From Branchiostoma floridae (lineage: Eukaryota > Chordata > Leptocardii > Amphioxiformes > Branchiostomatidae): 59,998 bases of DNA. The translations under genes and the position numbers were made by a program. The notes beneath the pieces are model-generated. The model worked only from the letters and a program-made list of their open reading frames with translations, was not told the origin of the DNA and did not search any database. The DNA lies in contig NC_049979.1 in NCBI RefSeq assembly GCF_000003815.2, positions 26,395,213 to 26,455,210 on the forward strand. The letters run 5' to 3'. Shown here one piece after another: positions 37,511 to 48,100 of this stretch (position 1 is its first letter; each line of letters starts with the position of its first letter).

Positions 37511-38067
37511 CATGCTGTCAAAAGGGTAGATAATCTAAAAATATAAACAAATAATAGATAATCATTCAATTAGGTATGGACCAGCTTTCTCTGCGTTAGT
37601 TTCCTACTCAACAAATTGTTAGAGTATAAACGAAAATACTGGCTGGCAAAATACACCTGGTGATTATTGTTATTATTATTATTGAAACAATGGTGATTTG
37701 GCCCAATCAAATCAATTCAATTACATATTTCACTTTTTGGGGACGCCTTGAGGGCGGAGCCGTTAGTACAATGCTGTCATTGAGTTGGAAACTTTCTAAA
37801 AACTGCACGAACGTAATTCCTTTGGAATTCGTCTTTGGTAATACCTTGAGACCGGCCTTTACATATAACAGAGAGGAAGTCTAATCTTGGTTCATGGAGT
37901 ACCGGGTCTTGTGAGCACACTTCATGTACTACATTTTCTATTCGTTTGTCAAAGATATTTCAAATTACTTTCAAGATGATACTAAACGTCAAAAATCCAC
38001 TCTCTTCTAGTTAGTTTTCCTGGCACGAGAGGCGATGTACAGTGGTGGTGAGAGTTCCGCCTGTCGC

Positions 38068-41000
38068 CTATGGACGACCTGGAAAATATTAGCACAATTA
38101 GCAGGGATGAAGTGTGGAATGGTTTACAGGAAGAGAAATGAAGGTCTAATGTGATTTGTCTCTTGTGAAATGTCTACTAGACCGAAAAATTTCAGGAAAT
38201 GCCTAAAAGTACCTGGGACAGCCTGGCATATGAATCGACTCTGCCAGTGGCAATGGTAGTCGTTCCACATGTCTTTCTCCAATGCGGAGTAAATAACGCA
38301 GTCTTGGTCGCCACCCTGATCGTTTGGTTGACCCGGAGCCCAGGCGTTGTACGTCCCAAGTGCAGAACCATCCGCCCACTGATAGCTTCCCTCTTCGCGC
38401 AGATCGTGCAGGCCGAACCAGAAAGCACCCTTGTCGCTCACGGTCTTGTACAAGGAGATGAGATAGGCGTTGGTCTCAGCGTCTCGGGGCATGGCGAGGT
38501 TGCCGCCATCTTGACGACAGGTCGAGGCCGCTCCTTTGAAGGTCTCCCTTATGTTGAAGGCCTTGTAGCAGTTTTTATGCCACAGTATGTAACTTTTAGG
38601 ACAAGATCCTGAAAAAAATTGAGTCAACAACAGACGTACATATTGACGTTGGTGATATTGAAAATGCTCCAGAATTCAGTCACTGACAAATTATTACATT
38701 TATGCCATAAGAAAATCATATCGCCACACTAGTCTGTTATTACTGACTGACTGTATATACATGTATATCTCGTATGTGTACGGAAATGAAGCCAGATAGT
38801 TTCTGTAGCTTCAGTTCTTTCAATTACTGTAGAACATGTCATACATGTATCATCATAAATCATTAGAGACAGACATACAGTGTGTTAAAACATGATACAA
38901 TGCCGAGAAACTCTCCAGAATACTGTAAATGTATTTAAGTTCGCGGGGATTTAATTTCGCGGTAGCAGGAAAAGGGACTTTTCGCGGTGGATTTAAGTTC
39001 GCGGTAACACCATAGACTGCAATCTAATATCATAATTAATCCACCGCGAACATTTCTGCATTTACAGTACTTTGAAAACAGACGAAATTTTGTTGAGAAT
39101 ATTAACTATATCTGAGAATTCAGGTTCTATCTATCAATGCAAATCACCCTGCAGACTTAAGAATTATTGATCAATATGAAAAATATCAATGAAATAATGA
39201 TTGATCATGTCCCAAATTTTGCTTCATTCACTATCATGATATGATGGCAACTCAATGATACGCAGTGCCTTACTCATCTCGTGAAGACGCTGCTCTAATG
39301 TGGCGGTTCGGCTGCGCTCCTTGTCCAGATCCCGTCTCAAGGCTTCAACAGTGGTGGAGAGTTGGCGTATGTTATCTTGGTTGCGCTTCAAGGCGTCAAC
39401 ATTGGCGGACACGTCGTCTTGGTTGCGCTTCAAGGCGTCAACTGTGCTGGACATGTCGTCTTGGTTGCGCTTCAATGCGTCAACTGTAGTGGAAAGTTGG
39501 CGTATGTCCTCTTGGTTGCGCTTCAAGGCGTTAACAGTGGTAGACATGGTCTCTTGGTTGCGTTTGAAAGTGTCAACAGTGATGCGCAGTTTGCGCATGT
39601 CGTCTTGGTCGCGCTTTAAAGCATCAACGGTGGTGAACATGTTGCTTTGGTCGCGCTTCAAGGCGTCAATAGTGGATGACAGCTGACGAATGTCGTCTTG
39701 GTCGCGCTTCAAGGCGTCAACAGTGGTGGGCATGTTCTCTTGGTCGCGCTTCAAGGCGTCAACAGTGGTGGAAATGTTCTCTTGGTCGCGCTTCAAGGCG
39801 TCAACAGTGGTGGACATGTTGTCTTGGTTGCGCTTCAAGGCGTCAACAGTGGTGGAAATGTTGTGTTGGTCGTCCTTCAAGGCTTCAACAGTGGGTGACA
39901 GCTGACGTATGTCGTCTTGGTTGCGCTTCATGGCGTCAATAGTGGTGAACATGTTGTCTTGGCCGCGCTTTACGGCGTCAACAGTGGTAGACAGTTGAGT
40001 TATTTCCTAAAGACGAAAGTAAGAGTACCAAACGTTAGAAGAAGAAAATAAGGCAAAACAACAGTATATTCTGTCCTGGTAGTGCCTCAAAAAGTTGAAG
40101 ATGTTGTAAAAAAAGGCTTTGTGCTACAAGAGTGCATACCTCTTTATTGATGAACGTCAGAGGGGCGAATCCAACAGCAATCAAGCTCAGCAGCACGGCA
40201 ATTCCGGCGGCCATGCAGCTGCGATGGGAGCGGATGAAGGTACAAAGGCCACCAAGAACCCTTGCTCCACCCGGATACGTGCGATCTGAACAAATTTTAA
40301 AAGCTTTTAATACAGCAAATGCTTTTTTAGCGCTGTACTGTGATTTCCAACACAGAAACTGGATTTACCCACATTTTGATTGTCGAACTCCAGTCTCTGT
40401 CGAGGAATGACAAACAAAGGACTCACAAATGCGGGATTATAGATTCGAAAATTAAAGTAAAACTTTGAGTTGGAAATTACAGATTTACTTTGATCCAGAG
40501 TAGAAAAATCGGTGATATCAATGAACAGCTTACATGAGTGGCAGAGCCCACTGGTAGAATATTGTTTAACATATGGATAGCTAAACGATATTGAAGATAT
40601 TAGAACTATGATTTCTTACTTCTAAATTCTAACTAATATTTGTAAGGTTCACATTTGACGCCTTTACATTAAACAAGCAATCAAACAGAAGAAAAAGTAC
40701 ACACGATGTGTTCTTTTAACCTTTGGGGTCCTTTTATTGATATTTTACAATTCAAGATTACATCGATGTATTGTTGCTTTAGAAATCAGATTTTTCTAGT
40801 TGATTCAGTATTGACGTACTATTTCGATGTCGTATAAATCTAGCAGTCTATGCATGACAGAATCATAGTTCTGTCGACAAAGATCAAAGACTGCCTTTCC
40901 TCCGAGAAAACAACAGGATTATCTAGGAATATAATCAGCTTTTGACTGTACGAAAAGCTTACAACAACTGTAGACAGACCCAATTAGATTAAAACAAAAT

Positions 41001-42260
41001 AGAAGCAGGACAAAAACAACAGGATTACAAAGTTTTACCTGCTCTGAAGACATGTGAAGGGTTGGGTATACTCTGAGCGGCGTTCGTGATTGACCACCAG
41101 TGAGTCTGCGGCTGCTGAACGGGTGCACTTGTAGCGCCTGGAGGAAATCACAAAATCAAGTGCACATACTTCATACAGTAAAGGCTTAAAAGCGAGACAA
41201 TAACAAGGGCACCGTAAGCAGACTTGAAAAGTTCTACCTTCTCTGGAGGCGTACATAGGATTGGGTATATTCGCAGCGGCGTCGGCACGTGCCTGCCAAT
41301 CAGTCTGCGGACGATAGAAGGCTTTGGGCGTGGTGCCTGGAGAAAAATTACGAAATCAAAATAGCATCGACGGTATGTATTAGAGAGAGTAACAGTCATT
41401 TAAAGATTTGATGGAATCAAAATACAATATTACTGTTTACAAATATATATTCATTATCTATGATGATATCATTTCATTAACATATACAAAGGCGTCTATG
41501 GCACATTGACACCTTTCCCCTGTTCATGTGACCCTGTGTACGTATGTAATCTGATAAGGAACAGAATTACTGATATGTACATCCAGACGTTTCTACATAA
41601 CCCCTAAGTATAGATACCGGTAAGCTGAGGTTCTACAAAACTTGTAAATCTGTATACGCGTTAGATAGAAGTACTTAGAACTAGTTGATTTCGAGCTGCG
41701 CTCCGCAATAAGCAAAGTCAGAATTAGCGCTCATCCTCTTGAAGTAGAAAGAGGGAGATATAAGAGATTACCAGCGTGTTAAAGAATTTGTAAATACTGT
41801 ACATCTCAAGCAGTGGAAGATGAAACACATTTTATTTCCAAGTGTTCATTCAAGCAAACCGAAAGAATCACTTTGTTTAGAGAAGCCACAAAGACATATC
41901 CCAACTTCCCCACATTCACAGACGAACAGAACGCCACTTTTCTCTTGAAATCGCAGAACCCACAAATTGTAGAAAAGGTGGTGCTGCTTCCAAAAAAGAA
42001 GTCAAACCCAATTGCAACCTGCTTAGAAATAGCCGACACAAGTATTAGAGTAGAATATTGTTTATAACTGTTCATTGTCACTTCTACATGTATATCTCCT
42101 ATGTTTATACCATGTACTTGCAATTAGCCCTCGGGCATGAACTTGCAAATAAACGTCTATATATAAATTTATATTCGCCTCTGATATGTGTAGAGAGAAA
42201 ATATTTTCATAAACACTTACCTGTGTCCCTAGTTTGACACTGCTGTTGCCCTCCCGGCAT
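38068..42260 (-). CDS. Type II membrane C-type lectin with repeat coiled-coil stalk (gene B)
   Basis: Tandem paralogue of gene A. Exons: 42221-42260, 41238-41336, 41039-41137, 40140-40285, 39274-40006, 38213-38608, 38068-38078. Phases match gene A and give 507 residues ending GRP-stop. The cytosolic tail again carries NPMY in exon 2 and the decayed NPSH in exon 3. TM about 104-125 (MAAGIAVLLSLIAVGF). The stalk (129-372) has fifteen repeats against nineteen in A. The lectin domain keeps WFGLHD, QPN and a canonical WND (MWNDYHCHWQSRFIC), so calcium and sugar binding look intact, unlike A. The domain begins SCPKSYILWHKNC. Likely a homo-oligomeric surface lectin; ligand unknown. The reading frame is clean throughout. 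Confidence 0.9.
38933..39067. mobile_element. 135-bp MITE, CTGTAAATG TIR, TA target
   Basis: The ends CTGTAAATGTATTTAAGTTC and the inverted GAACATTTCTGCATTTACAG lie between TA dinucleotides (38931-38932, 39068-39069), as for Tc1/mariner-type elements. Internal TTCGCGG motifs recur. It lies in lectin B between the stalk and lectin-domain exons. Other copies are at 46493-46752 and 52594-52763. Confidence 0.8.
39274..40006 (-). repeat. Coding minisatellite, stalk exon of lectin B
   Basis: Six 17-residue and nine 14-residue units plus the same 16-residue end (KERSRTATLEQRL...). 102 + 126 + 16 = 244 codons, exactly the exon length. Unit order differs from gene A, so repeats have been gained or lost since duplication. 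Confidence 0.9.
41690..42155 (+). mobile_element. LINE 3' end in intron 1 of lectin B
   Basis: Encodes a degenerate KVRISAHPLEVERGRYKRLP, then RICKYCTSQAVEDETHFISK and CSFKQTER, the terminal knuckle region of a non-LTR element, with one in-frame stop. It ends with TTGCAATTAGCCCTCGGGCA. Absent from lectin A, so post-duplication. Confidence 0.7.
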
Positions 42261-42655
42261 GGTGTGACTTGTCAGGATTCTGCACAGCGAAAAATACACA
42301 CCCTACCTCAGGCGGGGTCCGAAACACAATGCAAAATATGAAGAAATCGGAAACCAAAGATGAAAGAAAATCATATTGAGTGGGTGGCAAATATTGCACG
42401 TTTTCTTTCTCGGTCGAGACAAATCAAATACACACGAAATCGTTTTCTTTGTTTGTTACACTTTAAAAGAGAGGTATCGAAAACAACATTCAAAGACGTT
42501 CTTGATCTAGTTCGGAAAACTATCAGATACACATGTATATTGAATTCATTTATGTATGCACTCGTAGGAGAAAAACAATTTCCATTCTTTTTTTCTTCAT
42601 CTACTTTTTTCCGTGTTCGTTACACAGCTATTAGTCTGTCAACACACGTCATACA
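42261..42655 (-). promoter_or_regulatory. Upstream region conserved between the two lectin genes (B)
   Basis: Counterpart of 33096-33475; nearly identical over the first about 160 bases upstream of the start codon. Confidence 0.5.
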
Positions 42656-42682
42656 TTTACAGATTACATTTACATATAACGA

Positions 42683-43110
42683 ATGAATGAATACCTTTAT
42701 TGTACATTTCATGCCCAACCGATCTAAGTACAGGTCACAACAAAGACATACTCGTAACATACAGAATAATATAATTGAGGTCTTCACTTGTTGTTGTTGT
42801 CCCTCTAACTGCTTCAATAAGTCGGTAGTTGGACGCATGTCTTTCCTTCTCTTCCATCTCTCTTTGTGCTTCCAAACATATTTTGAACACTCGCTGCTGT
42901 TTCCAATTGGCTTTTGCACACTCTAGGCGGTTGCAATTCTAATCCTTTCTCCTATCACTTTTGTCGTCTGCAATCCTCATTCTCTTCTTACAATTTTAAG
43001 CAGCACCCAAATGGCAAACCATTGCTTAGTGCTGCAGTATTGCCAAGAGTTGTCAGGTGGCGTCATTTACAGGAGCCAGTTTTACACATGTCAGAAGGTC
43101 AGGGTCGACA
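42683..43110 (-). repeat. Probable retroelement 3' end
   Basis: On the minus strand the sequence ends GGCATGAAATGTACAATAAA followed by a (ATTC)n-like tail, as in CR1/L2-type LINEs. No usable frame. Confidence 0.35.
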
Positions 43111-43284
43111 AGAAGGATATGACTATATTCTTTAAACTGCTTGGGACAAACTCGTTGAAATGAATTTAATTCATGCATCTCTGTGGATTATCTGACAGAT
43201 TATACAATAGAAACACAGGAATGGTATACCCATTACATTATATTACAATTTATCATATAATTGAGTGTAAAAACGGCGGTTATA

Positions 43285-44426
43285 CCGGTGTGACAGCGAT
43301 TTCGCCCCCCCGTGATCTCGCTCCCCCGGGGGCGAAATCACTAGCGATCTCGCCCCCCCGGGGCGAAATCACTAGCGATCTCGCCCTCCCCGGTTAGTGA
43401 TCTCGCCCCCTACCTCGCCCCCCTTTAGCGATTTCGCCCCCCCCCCCAAAAAAAAGGGTTAACATGACATTTTAGAAGTTGATTGGTATAAATCACAAAA
43501 TGCAGTTTCAGAATGATATAAGTACACGAGTTTGATACATAACTCCATTCATAGTATCAATATTAACGTAATTACATGGTAATAAGATAGTTGAACTTGT
43601 TTCAGACAAGGAGGGTTGGGTCCCTTGTATTCCAATTATTGCATATACCTGAGTCTTGACATAAGATGTGTTTCATTGTATTCACCTGTCTTCAAGCAAC
43701 CTATATATCTCCAATATGAAGTCTCTACCATGAAGTGACCACAAAAGAACTATGTAATGTCTTTATTAATTATGCAAATATTAGGTATTAATTAGAATAA
43801 CGCACATTTTGGTATATGCACCTGGCCAAGGGATATCTTCACCTCCAACATGACTGTTTTTTCTAGTATTTAGGAACTGATGCATTTACCCGTGTTTCTT
43901 AAGACTGGTACTTTACCAGTGTTTGTGTAGCATTTACCAACAGCTATATCAACTTGCGCGTAGATAGTGTTTATAATGAGAAACTATTATTCACGTGTGT
44001 TTTTGTTAGTGCTTTGGAAATGTTTCCAGCACAAGAAAGAAAACACTGTGACAAATTGAAAACATATACCTGACGTGTACCATAGACGGTGTTGATTTAA
44101 CATACGTTCGCAGTAGCACTGTTTTTATGCTACCTCAGCTGCAAAAATTGTCTTTTTCATTTCAATGTCATGTTTGCACCGAACGATATAGTATCGACTT
44201 TCGAGGTATGACATCTTACGGTACGGTAATAAGGTGCCATATAGGTACCAGGTAACACACCATATACGTTACTCCCCAGGTGCAGTATAGTACCAGGTAG
44301 CGCACCTCTAATATGTAGTTACCAGCTGCTCTTGGGGGGGGGGGGGCGAAAACGCTAAAGGGGGGGCGAAAACGCTAGTGATCTCGCCCCCGGGGGGGGG
44401 GGGGGGCGAGATCGCTGTCACACCGG
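43285..44426. mobile_element. 1.14-kb TIR element with C/G-rich subterminal repeat arrays
   Basis: The termini CCGGTGTGACAGCGAT (43285-43300) and ATCGCTGTCACACCGG (44411-44426) are exact inverted repeats. Next to them on both ends are many copies of an AGCGATCTCGCCCC-type motif, in both orientations, with long C/G runs. The middle is A/T-rich and non-coding. No clear target duplication. Confidence 0.75.
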
Positions 44427-45112
44427 CTGTATGGAGATGCAGGACAGAGGTCGAAAGGTCAAGGTAAGATTTGGCATGGCCATGATGTCATGTCAGGACA
44501 TACGGCCAAAGTCCAGAGTCCTTTGTCCACATGTTGACCACTCCCCTGCATGTTATCTAAACAGTGACATTTTGACCCTTACAAAGGCCCCAAATCAATA
44601 GTTAAGGTTTGGAAGTCCCTTATGCCCTCTTATGACAAGAAGTGTCTAAGGGTAATGAATGAATGATATGAAGTCAAGACCACGTGTTGACCATTTCCCT
44701 GTTCATTTTAGATTTGTTTCACATTGTGCACCGTGTTTCTTCGAAAATTGCAAAGCCTTAAATCTACATCCATTGTTACGTTATTAGTTTAATGAATACT
44801 ATATAGCTAGTTGTCTTATACAATATACCTAAGTTTGTCTTACAGTGTAGCCATTTTACAAATGTTGCGCAATAAACTTTGACTTGACTTGACTTAGAAC
44901 GAAACCTATAAAATTAGACCCTTATTTTCTTTTATGTTTATGATGAAGCTTTGGTATCGCCCTTTATACGTCATGACAGAAGTAAGTCCAAAGTTCATAG
45001 TTTGGCATGTTGTATCAGGACTACGTCCGACGTCCAAATCTGCGTATGGCCCACTGTTGAAGAATCGAACCCTCTCTGTTTTGAGCAGTGAGTGAGAAAA
45101 ACGGTAACCACT
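44427..45112. other. Non-coding DNA upstream of the dioxygenase gene
   Basis: Contains a retroelement-like end AATAAACTTTGACTTGACTT at about 44872. The last about 100 bases are the presumed 5' leader of the downstream gene. No TATA box identified. Confidence 0.4.
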
Positions 45113-48100
45113 ATGGAAGCCTGTCCGGAAGTCTACACCACACCTCCCGTACAGCCCAAGGAAGACAAGCCTGGGCAGCTGACAAAGGAACAAGTCAAGC
45201 AGTACTTCGATGAGGTGAGTTTCAGACGATGAAGAAAGAGACTTATTCAAGACGGCGCAGAAGTCTAAAGTGCTACACTTTGTATCTGTACCTTTTAACC
45301 TGACCCTGGACTGAACGATTCAAAGGCTGTGTAGGTAACTAATCTCCAAGTAGGTCGTACAGTGGCATAAGATAGTGCCAAACTGTTAATTCTGTTATGA
45401 CATCATGTTGTGTCTCTGTATGTAGGTAAACAGCATATAACTCGAGAAGCTGAGTATGGCCAGAAAAGACCCGGGAGCTATAATACGGCTGGATACCAGC
45501 CTAAGTGTCCGTTTTTTTACGGACAGCATAACTCGAGACATTATGATTTTGCATGATATTTGTTGGTTGTGTATAGGGGCTGGGAAAGGAAAGGTCAAAC
45601 ACACATCATGCAGTTGTTCGATTTTGGGGTAGGTACTCTTAACCAATACATGAATGAGACCTTAAAGTCTTGAATAAAGGCATGATTATTTGGCGAAGGC
45701 TTTTGTTCGTTGAACTCTAGTTTTATATGGTATCACATAACGTAAAGGATACGAATTTTTCCTATCGTCAGAAACACACACACACACGGCTGACAATTCA
45801 TAGCTTCCGTTGCAGTCTTCGAACTGGGCTGGCTTTTATTGGGGGGTGTTCTGAAACGGGGGAAACTCGCTTTCACGGCAAACTCCTCTCCACAGCAATT
45901 TCCCTTCCTCTGCAAACTCCCTTTTCCGGCACAAGAGAACCTAACCCCCCCCCCCCCCCCCATAAAAACGTACCCCCCTTCGAAGACTGCAACGGAGGCT
46001 AGACATTTCCCTGGTGTGCCTACACAGGGCTTTGTTCTAGTGAAGGATTTCTTCACGCCCGAGGAACTCCAGCCCAGCAGAGATGGTACAGAAGAACTGG
46101 TGGACGCTCTGGCAAAGAGACTGTATGCAGCTGGCAAGATCAAAAGTTGGTTCCTCTTCATCGCTAGAAATTATAGAGAAAAGTTGTTTTCTTTTTAACA
46201 TGTTTGCTCAGTGCAAGGCCATTGACCACTTCTAGCCACTGAACTACGCTCACTGTAGCAGCATCTCTTCTCCCTAAGTCAGAAACATCAAGCTTCTGCA
46301 AGTTCGACGAACTGACTCAATAGGCGAAGCAGGGGTCCGCAGTTGAAAAGAAAATGGAATTTCATCGACATAATAGTTAATATAATCGTTCGAGAAATCG
46401 TACAAAATTTCAAATGTAATATTTTATGACACTTAAAGTAAGCCATGACTTAACTTGATTAATTCATTATTCATAACATTTTTCCATTATACTAGTAGTA
46501 TGAGACTTAAGTCTATGACGCTACCGCGAACGTAAAACCACCGCGAACACCCCATTTTCCAGCTACTGCGAAATTAAAACCCAATAAGCCAGGACCTAGA
46601 GTTAGCTTTTACTAGTTTTAGACTAGAATAGACGCCTTTGAAATTGTTTTTTACCTTGCCTGAATCTCTCATGTTACCTGCAATTAGCCCACGGGCAAGA
46701 ATTTGCAATAAACTTTACCATTAAATCCCCGCGAACTTAAATCCATTTACAGTACGGTTAACGCTTGGGCAATTTTGAAATTCGACGAGCTCCAGCCGAT
46801 ATATAAACTCGGCCGTTGACGCAGGCTTTATTAATTATGAAAAAAATTATAAGCAAATTTATAAACCCCGCCGCAGTCTTCCAATGATGCAAAAAGGTAT
46901 AAGGTTGACATTATGGGTTGACATTAGGAGTGGGTATCGGTACGGTGTACCGGTACAAACCCGGGGTTTCCTATTGGACCGGTCCGGAAAAACCGGACCT
47001 GAAAAAATCAGCTGGACCGGATGGTGGACCTATTACAAAATGAACAAGTTACTTCATCAGACATTCATACGTTTTGGCGCTTACCAGTCGAAGAAAAGAA
47101 CAGGAGCGAAGTAGAGTAAAGTTTATAGTCATTTCTATTAATGTTTGCCGTCAATCGCTGTTAGCCTTGTCAGGTTTTAGGACGCCGGTGTGAGTCAAAT
47201 ACTCCACCAAACAGACATTTCTTTTTAGTGAAATGGACCATTGTTGTGATTACAGTCAATTCACAAGTTTTGACATAATGAATCAGGTCCAGGTTCAGGT
47301 CCGGACCTGGACCTGATCCTCTGAACCTGACCCGGACCTGGACCTGAATTTTCTGTACCGGTACCCACCCCTTGTTGACATTCTTCCGTCACAGACAAGT
47401 ACCAAGACGCTGACCTGTTCACACGTCTGACAAAAATCGAGGAGGAGTTTCCTGGGACATGCGCACTGCTGCTGAAGGAGGGGAAGATTCACAAGGTCAG
47501 ATATGTCAACAATGCTGTTTTCTGATAAGAACAACAATAGTAATAATAATGATAATGATAATAAAAACAATAATAATGATGATTACGGTGATATATGACG
47601 GTATTCTTTTGCAAATATTTTTTATTAGCCCACAGCAAGTTGATTTTGTGGTTGACATCCTCTGCAAACAGCAAAAATAATGAGATAGGGCGAAAAAAAT
47701 AAGGTGGGTAAAACAAACAACATGGCAAATTTTGAAAATAGACACCATAAACGTTCGAACAAGAATGGAAGTGATAAAAAAATGGCATTACAACCAACAA
47801 GGCATTCATTCTAGAAGTGCACCAGTACATAGTGTAGTAAAAGTGACACGTGTTGTAGACTCATATCACTAACCATGTTGGCAACTACACTCATGGCGTC
47901 ATATTTGTGCCACTTACAACTATCCAGTAAGTTTCACTTCTGCAACTACAGTCAAGGCTACCTCTCTAGTGTCAATTGTACATACTACTATTAGGTTACA
48001 ACACAACCTATTTACCCATTTTGGTCAGTATCTGAACATCCCTAAAGAGGAAAAAACTCTTCTTTTTTTTTACTGAAATCGAGCGAAAACTAATAAGCGC

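Noticed and set aside
45733-46161. 142-codon minus-strand frame
   Set aside because: Overlaps a MITE and exon 2 of the dioxygenase gene on the other strand; the exon reading is supported by phase and family motifs.
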